64,000 nucleotides of DNA from Thalassospira sp. HJ (lineage in GTDB: Bacteria; Pseudomonadota; Alphaproteobacteria; Rhodospirillales; Thalassospiraceae): positions 33,435-97,434 of the forward strand of contig NZ_JYII01000017.1 in assembly GCF_000948415.1 (NCBI RefSeq), read 5' to 3'. The notes beneath the pieces are model-generated. The model saw only the letters and a list, made by a program, of their open reading frames with translations. It made no database searches and had not been told where the DNA came from. Positions 1 to 8,727 of this stretch are shown in pieces; the stretch's first letter is position 1, and every line of letters starts with the position of its first letter. The position numbers and the translations under genes are program-made.

Positions 1-172
1 AAAACAGGATGCCCGACAGTTTGGAGCAATCCAGCACCGCATTGGTCTGAACATTGTGGCCATAGGCACGTTTGCTGCCCGATCCGATGATTTCAAGCGG
101 GGTCTCTGATCCAAGCGCCCAACCGACTGCATCGCGCAGCTGGTCCGGCGTGGTGGGGGAAAGTACGTCCAC
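1..172 (-). CDS. glcE: Glycolate oxidase FAD-binding subunit GlcE, N-terminal part
   Basis: The first 57 codons of a gene running off the left edge. The reverse strand reads VDVLSPTTPDQLRDAV, then LEIIGSGSKRAYG and LDCSKLSGI, which is the opening of the FAD-binding (PCMH) domain of GlcE, the second subunit of glycolate dehydrogenase that oxidises glycolate to glyoxylate. I place the start at a GTG because an AGGAGAGG ribosome binding site lies about 12 bases upstream and no in-frame ATG is near. It lies 103 bases downstream of glcD in the same direction; glcF (the iron-sulphur subunit) is expected next, outside the window. Confidence 0.85.
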   Translation of the reverse strand, partial: MDVLSPTTPDQLRDAVGWALGSETPLEIIGSGSKRAYGHNVQTNAVLDCSKLSGILF

Positions 173-275
173 GATAACTCTCTTTTCCTCTCCTGAGCCT
201 GATCAACCGGATTTGCGGGAGCCGATTGGCAGGCCTTTTGTTTTGTCTTCTTTGGTCTTGTCTTGGTGCGCAATC

Positions 276-1769
276 CTAGAAGCGCGGGATATCCGGGAAC
301 TTGTCGGCCACCGCCTTGGCATGCAGGGTTTTAAGTTCCCCACAGCCATGCAAGGTCGGGAATACCTTGCCGGGGTTCAGCAGCTGGTCCTCGTCAAAGG
401 CCATCTTGATGCGTTCCTGATGCTTCATGTCATCAGTTGTGAACATCTCGCCCATCAGGTCGCGCTTTTCGACACCGATGCCATGTTCACCCGACAGAAC
501 CCCGCCGACCGCGACACAGAGTTTCAGGATGTCAGCGCCGAATGCCTCGGCCTTTTCAAGGTCACCCGGTTTGTTGGCATCAAACATGATCAGCGGGTGC
601 AAGTTACCGTCACCTGCGTGGAAGACGTTGGCGACACCCAGACCGTGCTGTTTCGAGAGGTTCTGCATACCGGTGAGCACTTCGGACAGGCGACCACGCG
701 GGATGGTGCCATCCATGCACATGTAATCGGGTGAAATACGGCCAATCGCCGGGAAGGCGTTTTTGCGACCCGACCAGAACAGCAGGCGTTCTTCCTCGTT
801 CTCGGAGATGCGGGAATAGACCGCACCACAATCCTTGGCGATCTTGCCAACCCGGTCGATCAGGTAATCGACTTCGACCTGCGGGCCGTCGAGTTCGACG
901 AGAAGCAGGGCCTCGACATCAAGCGGGTAGCCAGCCTGAACGAATTCCTCGGTCGCCTTGATCGCCGGGGCATCCATCATTTCAAGCCCGCCCGGAATGA
1001 TCCCGGCAGCGATGATGGCCGCAACGCAATTGCCGCCTTCTTCGGATGAATTAAAGCCCAGCAACAATGCGCGTGCAGTTTCGGGTTTGCGCAGGATACG
1101 CACCGTCACCTCGGTCACAATACCAAGAAGCCCTTCGGAGCCGGTAATGATGCCCAGCAAATCATAGCCCGCCTGATCAAGGCCCTTGCCACCAATGCGC
1201 AGGATTTCGCCTTCGATGGTGACCATCTCAACGCCGAGCACATTGTTGGTGGTAAGACCGTATTTCAGGCAATGCACCCCGCCGGAGTTTTCAGCGATAT
1301 TGCCGCCAATCGAACAGGCAATCTGGCTTGAGGGATCGGGGGCGTAATAGAAACCTTCGTGTTCGACCGCGCGCGTGATGCCAAGGTTGGTGACACCGGG
1401 CTGCACGACGGCTGCCCGGTTGTCCCAATCGATGTCGAGCACGCGATTGAATTTCATCATACTAATCGTGATCGCGTCTGCCATCGGTAATGCACCACCG
1501 GACAAACCGGTGCCTGCACCGCGCGGAACGACACGGATTTTATGGGTATGACAATATTTCAGGATGTCTGCGACCTGTTGTGTGTTTTCAGGCAGCACAA
1601 CAATCATCGGCAGTTGGCGGTATGCCATCAGCCCGTCGCATTCATAGGGCCTGAGCTGATCATCATCGACAATAACCCCGCCCGGTGACGGGATGATGTC
1701 CCGCATGGCCGCGATAATGTCCTTGCGACGTGCAAGGGTGTTCTGATCAGGCTCAGGCATCCTAAGCAT
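276..1769 (-). CDS. glcD: Glycolate oxidase subunit GlcD (FAD-linked oxidase)
   Basis: A 497-residue FAD-linked oxidase of the GlcD family, the usual length. The FAD (PCMH) domain occupies roughly residues 50-230, with VVPRGAGTGLSGGALP and IACSIGGNIAENSGG as the cofactor-binding motifs. The C-terminal FAD-oxidase domain carries VFHAGDGNLHPLI and GGVLSGEHGIGVEKR. With GlcE and GlcF it oxidises glycolate (or D-lactate-like 2-hydroxyacids) to the oxoacid and passes electrons to the membrane chain. The start ATG at 1769 is fixed by GGAGGAG nine bases upstream, a site formed by the last codons of pyc, only 6 bases away. This makes translational coupling with pyc likely. An ATG three codons later is a poorer choice. 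D-lactate dehydrogenase is an alternative specificity. Confidence 0.93.
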   Translation of the reverse strand: MLRMPEPDQNTLARRKDIIAAMRDIIPSPGGVIVDDDQLRPYECDGLMAYRQLPMIVVLPENTQQVADILKYCHTHKIRVVPRGAGTGLSGGALPMADAITISMMKFNRVLDIDWDNRAAVVQPGVTNLGITRAVEHEGFYYAPDPSSQIACSIGGNIAENSGGVHCLKYGLTTNNVLGVEMVTIEGEILRIGGKGLDQAGYDLLGIITGSEGLLGIVTEVTVRILRKPETARALLLGFNSSEEGGNCVAAIIAAGIIPGGLEMMDAPAIKATEEFVQAGYPLDVEALLLVELDGPQVEVDYLIDRVGKIAKDCGAVYSRISENEEERLLFWSGRKNAFPAIGRISPDYMCMDGTIPRGRLSEVLTGMQNLSKQHGLGVANVFHAGDGNLHPLIMFDANKPGDLEKAEAFGADILKLCVAVGGVLSGEHGIGVEKRDLMGEMFTTDDMKHQERIKMAFDEDQLLNPGKVFPTLHGCGELKTLHAKAVADKFPDIPRF

Positions 1770-1775
1770 CGGTGG

Positions 1776-4700
1776 TTACTCCTCCAATTCGACTAGCAAA
1801 TCCTTGCTGTCGACCTGTGTACCGGCCGGGGCGTGGATTTTGGCCACGGTCCCGTCCCGTTCCGCGTGAACCGCGGTTTCCATTTTCATCGCTTCGAGCG
1901 AGCACATGACATCGCCCGCCTTGATCTTCTGGCCTTCGGAGACATGCACCTCGACCACGAGACCCGGCATCGGGGCTGCGATATGCAGCTTGTTGCCGTC
2001 TTCGGCCTTTGGTTTTGCCTTGCCCGAACCGGCCAGCGTTTTATCGGCGACCTTGACGGTACGGGGCTGACCGTTGAGTTCGAAGAACACGGTGCGGTTG
2101 CCTTCCTCGTCGCCGGCTTCTGATGTGGTCAGATAGCGGATAACAAGGGTTTTGCCCTTTTCAAGATCGACCGAGATTTCCTGATTCTGGTTCATCCCGT
2201 AGAAGAAGACCGGGGTTGGCAGAACCGAAACGTCGGCGTTGTGGCTGCGGTGTTCGGCGTAATCAAGGAACACCTTGGGATACATCACATAGGATGCAAC
2301 CTCGGCATCGGTGATGTTGCTGCGATGGGTCTTCTTTTCGATTTCCTTGCGGGTGGCTTCGAAATCAATCGGCGGCAGCGATTTGCCCGGACGATCCGTT
2401 AGCGCCTCACCACCTTTCAGCACCTTGCGCTGCAGGGCGGGCGGGAAGCCGCCAACCGGTTGACCGATTTCACCCCGGAAGAAGGAAATGACGCTGTCGG
2501 GGAAGGTGATGTCCTTTTTGGGATCAAGAACGTCTTCCTCGGACAAACCGGATGTCACCATCATCAGCGCCATGTCGCCAACAACCTTGGAGCTTGGCGT
2601 CACCTTGACGACATCGCCAAACATGCGGTTGACCGCAGCATAGGCCTTGGAGACTTCGGGCCAGCGATCCTCGATCCCCAGTGCACGGGCCTGCTGACGC
2701 AGGTTGGTGTATTGGCCGCCCGGCATTTCATGGACATAAACGTCCGACGTGCCGCTGCGGATGTCGCTTTCGAAACCGGCATAGTAACGGCGGATCTGTT
2801 CCCAATAGGTCGAGACTTCCTTGAGCGCCTCGGTCTTGAGGCCCGGATCGCGCGGCTGGCCGATATAGTTATTGGCGATCGAACCCAGGTTTGGCTGCGA
2901 TGTCAGACCCGACATCGAATCCATCGCCGCATCGACCGCATCAACCCCGGCATCGATTGCGGCAATCACGGTTGCGGCTGAAATGCCGCTGGTGTCATGA
3001 GTGTGGAAGTGGATCGGGATATTGACCGTGTCCTTAAGGGCGGTGACAAGTTCACGCGCAGCCGCCGGACGCAGGACACCCGCCATATCCTTGAGACCGA
3101 GAATATGGGCACCGGAGGATTCAAGTTCGCGGGCCATATTCACATAGTAATCAAGGTTATATTTCGGGCGTTTGGTGTCGTAGATATCGCCGGTGTAACA
3201 GATGGTCGCTTCGCAGAGTTTGTCGGTTTTCAAAACCGATTCCATCGCGACCTTCATGTTTTCAACCCAGTTGAGGCTATCAAACACGCGGAAGACATCC
3301 ATGCCGTGTTCAGCCGCCTGCTTTACGAAGTAATCCACGGCATTGTCGGGATAGTTCGTATAGCCAACCGCGTTGGATGCGCGCAGCAGCATTTGTGTCA
3401 GGATGTTTGGCACGCGTTCGCGCAGCTTGACCAGACGATCCCACGGGTCTTCTTTCAGGAAGCGCATGGCAACGTCAAAGGTCGCCCCGCCCCAGCATTC
3501 AATCGAAAACAGTTCCGGCAGACCATGCGCGTAATAGGGCGCAATTTCGAGCATGTCATAAGTCCGCATGCGGGTTGCCAGAAGCGACTGATGGGCATCA
3601 CGCATGGTGGTGTCGGTCATCAGGACGCGTTCCTGATCCTTCATCCAGCGCGAGAAACCTTCAGGGCCGAGTTGATCAAGCTTCTGCTTCGTACCCGGGC
3701 GGATTTCGCCAAGATCGATTGATTTTGGCATGACCGGGTCGTGCAGATTGGTCGGCACCACGCGGCCTTCGACTTCCGGGTTGCCATTGACCGCGACTTC
3801 ACCGATGAAGCGTAGCAAACGGGTCGCACGGTCCCGACGGCGCACGAATTTGAACAGGTCGGGCGTTTCGTCAATGAAGCGGGTGGTGTATTCACCAGCC
3901 CGGAATTTCGGGTGATTGATCAGGTTTTCAAGGAAGGCCAGGTTGGTCGCAACCCCGCGAATACGGAATTCGCGCAGCGCACGGTCCATACGGTCCACGG
4001 CCTCGCGCGGGGTGCTGCCCCATGCGGTGACCTTTTCAAGCATGCTGTCATAGAACGGTGTGATCACCGCCCCGGAATAGGCCGTGCCGCCATCCAGACG
4101 AATGCCAAAACCGTTGGCCCCGCGGTAAACCTTGATGATCCCGTAATCGGGGACAAAGTTGTTTTCCGGGTTTTCGGTGGTGATACGGCATTGAAGCGCG
4201 TGGTCGCGCAGCTTGATCTTTTCCTGCCAGGGGATCCCGGTTTCGGACGGGAAACCGATGCGCCCGCCCTGGGCGATCAGGATCTGTGCCTTGACCAGGT
4301 CAAAGCCGGTGACGCATTCGGTGACGGTGTGTTCGACCTGAATGCGCGGGTTGACCTCGATGAAGTAGAATTTGGACGTGTCGACATCCATGAGGAATTC
4401 GACCGTGCCGGCATTGACGTAATTGGCGGCCTTACCCAGACGAATGGCCGCGTCACAGATTTCCTTGCGCTGGTCATCATTCAGGTACGGGGCCGGGGCG
4501 CGTTCGACGACCTTCTGGTTGCGGCGCTGAACGGAACAGTCACGCTCATAAAGATGCACAAGGGTGCCGTGGGTGTCGCCCAGCAGCTGTACCTCGACAT
4601 GGCGGGCACGGCGGATCAGCTTTTCAAAGTAGACCTCGCCATTGCCAAAGGCGGCTTCGGCTTCGCGGCGTGCGGCCAGAACTTGCCCTGCCAGATCCTT

Positions 4701-5246
4701 GCCATTTTCAATGACGCGCATGCCACGGCCACCGCCGCCCCAGCTTGCTTTGAGCATCAGGGGATAGCCGATATCCTCGGCAATGCGGGTGACTTCGGCC
4801 ATGTCTTCGGGAAGCGCACTTGAGGCCGGCATGACCGGCACGCCGGCACTTTCGGCCAGATTGCGTGCCGATACCTTGTTGCCCAAGGTGCGCATGACTT
4901 CGGAGTCCGGGCCGATAAACTGAATGCCGGCTTCGGCACAGGCGTCGGCAAAGTCGGGATTTTCCGACAGGAAGCCATAGCCCGGATGGATGGCATCGAC
5001 ATCGGCATCGCGCGCAACGCGCAGGATGTCCTCGATATCAAGATAGGCGCGAATGGGTTTGTTGCCCTTACCCACCGTATAGCTTTCATCAGCCTTGAAA
5101 CGGTGAAGGGCGAAACGGTCCTCGTCAGAGAAGATCGCGACTGTGCGAATGCCAAGTTCGTTGGCGGCTCGCAAAACACGAATCGCAATCTCGCCACGGT
5201 TGGCGACCAGAAGTTTACGGATACGCTTTGGTGCTGAACGCGTCAT
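1776..5246 (-). CDS. pyc: Pyruvate carboxylase
   Basis: A 1156-residue single-chain pyruvate carboxylase that makes oxaloacetate from pyruvate, bicarbonate and ATP. Domains in order are: biotin carboxylase (about 8-455, starting KLLVANRGEIAIRV, with the ATP-grasp motif GGGGRGMRV and EVNPRIQVEHTVTE), the HMGL-like carboxyltransferase (about 540-810, with TDTTMRDAHQSLLATRMRT and HFHTHDTSG), the PYC_OADA allosteric/linker region, and a C-terminal biotinyl domain whose EAMKMET supplies the biotinylated lysine. The frame stays open 57 codons further upstream, but MTRSAPKRIRKLLVANRGE matches the family start and has AGGAG upstream. It is the first gene of an operon with glcD (6-base gap) and glcE, so anaplerosis and glycolate oxidation are probably co-expressed. 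Confidence 0.97.
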   Translation of the reverse strand: MTRSAPKRIRKLLVANRGEIAIRVLRAANELGIRTVAIFSDEDRFALHRFKADESYTVGKGNKPIRAYLDIEDILRVARDADVDAIHPGYGFLSENPDFADACAEAGIQFIGPDSEVMRTLGNKVSARNLAESAGVPVMPASSALPEDMAEVTRIAEDIGYPLMLKASWGGGGRGMRVIENGKDLAGQVLAARREAEAAFGNGEVYFEKLIRRARHVEVQLLGDTHGTLVHLYERDCSVQRRNQKVVERAPAPYLNDDQRKEICDAAIRLGKAANYVNAGTVEFLMDVDTSKFYFIEVNPRIQVEHTVTECVTGFDLVKAQILIAQGGRIGFPSETGIPWQEKIKLRDHALQCRITTENPENNFVPDYGIIKVYRGANGFGIRLDGGTAYSGAVITPFYDSMLEKVTAWGSTPREAVDRMDRALREFRIRGVATNLAFLENLINHPKFRAGEYTTRFIDETPDLFKFVRRRDRATRLLRFIGEVAVNGNPEVEGRVVPTNLHDPVMPKSIDLGEIRPGTKQKLDQLGPEGFSRWMKDQERVLMTDTTMRDAHQSLLATRMRTYDMLEIAPYYAHGLPELFSIECWGGATFDVAMRFLKEDPWDRLVKLRERVPNILTQMLLRASNAVGYTNYPDNAVDYFVKQAAEHGMDVFRVFDSLNWVENMKVAMESVLKTDKLCEATICYTGDIYDTKRPKYNLDYYVNMARELESSGAHILGLKDMAGVLRPAAARELVTALKDTVNIPIHFHTHDTSGISAATVIAAIDAGVDAVDAAMDSMSGLTSQPNLGSIANNYIGQPRDPGLKTEALKEVSTYWEQIRRYYAGFESDIRSGTSDVYVHEMPGGQYTNLRQQARALGIEDRWPEVSKAYAAVNRMFGDVVKVTPSSKVVGDMALMMVTSGLSEEDVLDPKKDITFPDSVISFFRGEIGQPVGGFPPALQRKVLKGGEALTDRPGKSLPPIDFEATRKEIEKKTHRSNITDAEVASYVMYPKVFLDYAEHRSHNADVSVLPTPVFFYGMNQNQEISVDLEKGKTLVIRYLTTSEAGDEEGNRTVFFELNGQPRTVKVADKTLAGSGKAKPKAEDGNKLHIAAPMPGLVVEVHVSEGQKIKAGDVMCSLEAMKMETAVHAERDGTVAKIHAPAGTQVDSKDLLVELEE

Positions 5247-5460
5247 GGACACCGGGCTCCTACCACATTTTCCTGGCAGGAACGTGCCTGTGCGCGCCTG
5301 CCAAAACCTAGTGAAACGCCACGATATGGTCCTTGAATGCGTTGCGGTGCGGGGATGCCTGCAACGCCATACCTTTTGTGGCGATACGGGATGCCGGCAC
5401 GCGGAGATCTTGTGCAATGCATCCAGAGCTTTCGGCGCCCGGTGGGCAGGCGACGGTTCT

Positions 5461-5490
5461 GGTATATGCGCATTGCCCTCTCCCTGTCAA
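5461..5490 (-). promoter_or_regulatory. Probable sigma-70-type promoter of pyc-glcDE
   Basis: On the minus strand a perfect -35 TTGACA (5490-5485) is followed by 18 bases and TATACC (5466-5461). Transcription would begin near 5454, leaving a leader of about 207 bases before pyc. A 17-bp palindrome lies just upstream of the -35. Inferred from consensus only. Confidence 0.6.
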
Positions 5491-5504
5491 AGCATGATCT
5501 CACG

Positions 5505-5521
5505 AATTGGTAATACCAATT
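5505..5521. promoter_or_regulatory. GntR-type (PdhR/GlcC-like) operator palindrome
   Basis: AATTGGTAATACCAATT is a perfect inverted repeat (8-base arms around a central A). It fits the ATTGGT-N3-ACCAAT pattern known for FadR-subfamily GntR regulators such as PdhR; GlcC, the activator of E. coli glc genes, belongs to the same subfamily. The site lies 14 bp upstream of the pyc-glcDE -35 element, a position suited to activation. It could instead serve the divergent kinase gene at 5681. Confidence 0.6.
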
Positions 5522-5680
5522 TTCGAAAAGCCCGACCAGTTTCTTTTCACCATATGGAACAGACCGCCCGGGCCTTCTCAACCCGCGTGGCTTGAAAACC
5601 GCGATCTTTCAGCGACTTTTGGCGCGGATATGCTATTGTCCGCGATCAGAAAAACTGAAAATCCCGAAACGGTTAGACCC

Positions 5681-7084
5681 ATGCCGAAGCTCAATCTTCG
5701 ACTAAAGTTTTTGCTGCTCTCGATCCTGCCGCTGGTTCTTGCAGCTTCCGCGATCTCCTGGCTGGTCTTTGCCCAGGCCGAACGTCTGGCCGAAGCCGAG
5801 ATCAGGACCTTTGAACGCAACATCCTGCAGGCCCGCAAGGACGAGCTTAAAAGTTATCTCGAGCTCGCGATGGCCTCGATCGATCACATCTATTCGGTGG
5901 CAAGCCCGCTTGATGCGGTGTCCAAGGAACGCGTGAAGGCGATCATCGAAGACCTGAGCTATGGCGAGGATGGCTATTTCTTTATTTATGACCGTGATGG
6001 CACGGCATTGGTCGACCCGCCAGAACCCTGGCGTTTGGGGCGGACCTATTGGAACCTGCGCGACATCAATGGCAATACGGTCATTCAGGGCCTGATTTTC
6101 AATGCGGAAAAGGGTGGCGATTTCATGCGCCACGTCTGGGACAAGCCATCGACCGGGGAGCCGACCGAAAAGATCAGCTATTCGCTGATGCTTGATAAAT
6201 GGGACTGGATGATCGGCACCGGGATTTACATCGACGATATCGCCGAGCAGGTCACCGAGATCGAGGCGGAGGTTTCCACCCATATCCGCGAAACCACCAT
6301 CTCCATCATCGGGGTTACCATTCTGGCCGTTCTGCTGGTGGGGATTTCGGGCACGGTTGTCACCCTTTCGGAACGCAAACTTGCCGACTCAAAGCTTAAG
6401 GAACTCACACACCGGGTTGTCGATGTCCAGGAACAGGAACGCCTTCGGGTATCGCGCGAGCTGCATGACGGCATCAGTCAGATATTGGTGTCGGTGAAAT
6501 ATTCCGTTGAAACCGCAATTGCCCGCATCACGCAAAACCACGACAACGCGATGGAGCCAATGGAAAAGGCGGCCAAGCGATTGCAGGACGCCATTCATGA
6601 AGTCAGACGCATTTCACGCGACCTGCGCCCGGCAGTACTTGATGACCTTGGCCTGAAACCCGCGATCGAAAGCATGTGTGCCGAGCTGCAAGACCGGTCG
6701 GGCATCCTGATCGAGGTGAAATGCGACAATGTCGATGGTCAGCTTGATATCGGCAAGAAGACGACGCTCTATCGCGTGTTGCAGGAAACACTGACCAATA
6801 TCGAACGACACGCCGATGCGACGGTTGTGAAAATCTCGATCAAGCGGGAAGGCCAGAGCATCATCATGCGCATTGTCGATAACGGCGTCGGGTTTGAAAC
6901 CAACCGCTATATCCGCAACCGCGATCCGCGGGCCGGCATCGGTTTGCGCAACATGCGCGAGCGCATGGAATTCCATGGCGGCGGGCTTGCGGTGCGCTCC
7001 GAACCCGACGATGGCACGAAAATCACAGCATTTATTCCCGCCAACAGCCAGAATGCCCTACCAGAGGACGCAATCAGCGGTTAA
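5681..7084 (+). CDS. Membrane sensor histidine kinase, Cache sensor, NarL-type (HisKA_3)
   Basis: A 467-residue kinase. Residues 1-28 (MPKLNLRLKFLLLSILPLVL...) form the first membrane segment; a periplasmic single-Cache (sCache_2-like) sensor follows, with GEDGYFFIYDRDG and DKWDWMIGTGIYIDDI. A second membrane helix lies near residues 205-225. The cytoplasmic part has a HisKA_3 phosphoacceptor (ERLRVSRELHDGISQ) and a HATPase_c domain with NIERHADAT, VDNGVG and GIGLRNMRERM. The ligand is unknown; Cache_2 domains commonly bind small organic acids. I chose ATG 5681 because the frame upstream is not protein-like, although no strong ribosome binding site is visible. The cognate regulator follows 51 bases downstream. 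Confidence 0.88.
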   Translation: MPKLNLRLKFLLLSILPLVLAASAISWLVFAQAERLAEAEIRTFERNILQARKDELKSYLELAMASIDHIYSVASPLDAVSKERVKAIIEDLSYGEDGYFFIYDRDGTALVDPPEPWRLGRTYWNLRDINGNTVIQGLIFNAEKGGDFMRHVWDKPSTGEPTEKISYSLMLDKWDWMIGTGIYIDDIAEQVTEIEAEVSTHIRETTISIIGVTILAVLLVGISGTVVTLSERKLADSKLKELTHRVVDVQEQERLRVSRELHDGISQILVSVKYSVETAIARITQNHDNAMEPMEKAAKRLQDAIHEVRRISRDLRPAVLDDLGLKPAIESMCAELQDRSGILIEVKCDNVDGQLDIGKKTTLYRVLQETLTNIERHADATVVKISIKREGQSIIMRIVDNGVGFETNRYIRNRDPRAGIGLRNMRERMEFHGGGLAVRSEPDDGTKITAFIPANSQNALPEDAISG

Positions 7085-7135
7085 TCTGACCCAAGCACAC
7101 CCCAGATAGCTACGCCACAGGAATATGTTCGACCC

Positions 7136-7816
7136 ATGACCAATGCCCTAAATCCCAATGAAGTTTATTCCACCGATCGGCCATTGCGGATTTTGCTTTG
7201 CGACGATCATGCCCTTGTAATGGATGGCATCCGGTCGCGCCTGGAGTGCTTTGAACATATCAATATCGTCGGCGAAGCTGGCAATGGGGCGGAAGCGCTG
7301 ACCATGGCAGGCGACCTGCATCCTGATATTGTTTTGATGGATATTTCGATGCCGGTGATGAACGGCCTTGAAGCGGCTGAAAAGTTCCGTGAAACCCTGC
7401 CCGGTACCAAGGTCGTGATCCTGTCGATGCATGAAAACCCGGAATATCTGCGCACCGCCCAGCAGGCCGGTGCCAAGGGCTTCATCCTGAAAGACGTGTC
7501 ATCAAACGACATGGTGCGTGCGATTGAAACCGTCGCCAATGGCGGGGAAGCATACAGCTCCACCTTTGATCGCATCAGCGATGGCGAGGACAACAACAGT
7601 GATGGCGTACCGCTGACATCGCGTGAACGTACGGTCTTGCGCCTGTTGGCGAAGGGGGCGAGCAACAAGCATGTTGCCCGAGAACTGGATATCAGTGTCC
7701 GCACCGTCGAGACCCACCGCCGCAACATCAAGCGCAAGCTTGATATCGACAGTTCGGCCGGTCTGGTGCGCTATGCCATTGAAAAGGGTCTGGTCACCCT
7801 TGATTCCAATAGCTGA
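7136..7816 (+). CDS. NarL/FixJ-family response regulator
   Basis: A 226-residue transcription factor with an N-terminal receiver domain (LRILLCDDHALVMDGI, phosphoacceptor Asp in PDIVLMDISMPVMNG, switch region VVILSMHENPEY, conserved Lys in GFILKDVS) and a C-terminal LuxR-type helix-turn-helix (LTSRERTVLRLLAKGASNKHVARELDISVRTVETHRRNI). It is the natural partner of the HisKA_3 kinase immediately upstream. Target genes are not evident; the Crp/Fnr gene 168 bases downstream is a candidate. Confidence 0.93.
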   Translation: MTNALNPNEVYSTDRPLRILLCDDHALVMDGIRSRLECFEHINIVGEAGNGAEALTMAGDLHPDIVLMDISMPVMNGLEAAEKFRETLPGTKVVILSMHENPEYLRTAQQAGAKGFILKDVSSNDMVRAIETVANGGEAYSSTFDRISDGEDNNSDGVPLTSRERTVLRLLAKGASNKHVARELDISVRTVETHRRNIKRKLDIDSSAGLVRYAIEKGLVTLDSNS

Positions 7817-7984
7817 AATCACGATCTGGAACACAGTTGTGCGCCGACCAGCATGAATATGCATTGATTTCACATTCTGGTACGGTACATTAGGTTCAGG
7901 ATTGGATTGATTAAACTTTTCAATTCCGGCCGTATCCGGGCGTGATCGACCACCCAGATCAGCCCGACGTCATGGGTAGAGAGC

Positions 7985-8713
7985 GTGAACCATACAGCAA
8001 GCTACACATTCCGACCCGAACTTGCGCGGTGCCGCGAATGCGGTGTGCGGAAATTTGCCCTGTTCAACAACCTGACGGACGAGGACCTGAAACTTGTCCA
8101 TATGCCGGTTGAAGACATCACGCTGCCCAAACGCAACACCCTTTATAATGCCGGTGACCAGGCGCAATCGATCTTTACCCTGCGCAGTGGCCTGGTGAAA
8201 CTTGTCCATTACCTGCCCGATGGCAATCAGCGGGTGGTGCGCCTTGTCAAACCGGGCGGGACCATTGGCCTTGAAGCATTGGTCAGCGACTGCTTTACCC
8301 ACCATGCCGAGGCGCTTCAAGACAGCAGACTGTGCCGCATTCCGATTGCCGTGATCGAGAAGCTTGATAACGAAAGCCCACGTTTGCACAAACAGGTGCT
8401 GAACCGCTGGCATCAGGCGGTGATGGAATCCGATAACTGGCTGACCCAGATGTCGACCGGCACCGCGCGCGAACGTGTCGCCCGCCTATGCCTGTTTTTG
8501 CATGATGACGTGACTGATACCTGCACCCTTCCGGGGCGTGAGGATATTGGTGCGATGCTGGGCATTACCACCGAAACCGCCAGCCGGATCATTGCTGACT
8601 TCAGACGTCAAGACCTGCTGGAATTCAAATCGCGCAATATCTTCGGGCTTGATATGCCGGGATTGCGTGAGGTTGCCGGTGTTGAAGGCCCAGACGCGGA
8701 CGGCATGGACTGA
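7985..8713 (+). CDS. Crp/Fnr-family transcriptional regulator
   Basis: A 242-residue regulator with an N-terminal cyclic-nucleotide-type beta-barrel (about 30-145, NAGDQAQSIFTLRSGLVKL) and a C-terminal helix-turn-helix (DIGAMLGITTETASRIIADFRRQDLLE). The N-terminus carries a C16-x2-C19 pair (CRECGVRKFALF) like FNR proteins, but the third N-terminal cysteine of E. coli FNR is missing; further cysteines lie at 103 and 117. A canonical FNR 4Fe-4S cluster is therefore doubtful, though redox sensing by the remaining cysteines is possible. The start is a GTG with only a weak ribosome binding site. The TTGAT-like half sites upstream are spaced wrongly for an FNR box. Confidence 0.9.
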   Translation: MNHTASYTFRPELARCRECGVRKFALFNNLTDEDLKLVHMPVEDITLPKRNTLYNAGDQAQSIFTLRSGLVKLVHYLPDGNQRVVRLVKPGGTIGLEALVSDCFTHHAEALQDSRLCRIPIAVIEKLDNESPRLHKQVLNRWHQAVMESDNWLTQMSTGTARERVARLCLFLHDDVTDTCTLPGREDIGAMLGITTETASRIIADFRRQDLLEFKSRNIFGLDMPGLREVAGVEGPDADGMD

Positions 8714-8727
8714 CCCGCGCCCAAAAC

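Larger units (their letters stand above)
5247..5680. other. Divergent intergenic region pyc / sensor kinase
   Basis: This 434-base spacer holds the pyc promoter and the GntR-like palindrome. The pyc leader also contains a possible long-loop hairpin with GCGTTGC (5340-5346) pairing with GCAACGC further on. I see no convincing gene: the open frames crossing it are upstream extensions of pyc and of the kinase. Confidence 0.5.

Noticed and set aside
5247..5417. N-terminal extension of pyc by 57 codons
   Set aside because: The extension is not conserved-looking, lies in the leader downstream of the promoter, and MTRSAPKRIRKLLVANRGE with its ribosome binding site fits the family start.
7900..7925. 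Possible FNR box with TTGAT and TCAA half sites
   Set aside because: The half sites span 17 bases where the FNR consensus needs 14, so the match is not credible.
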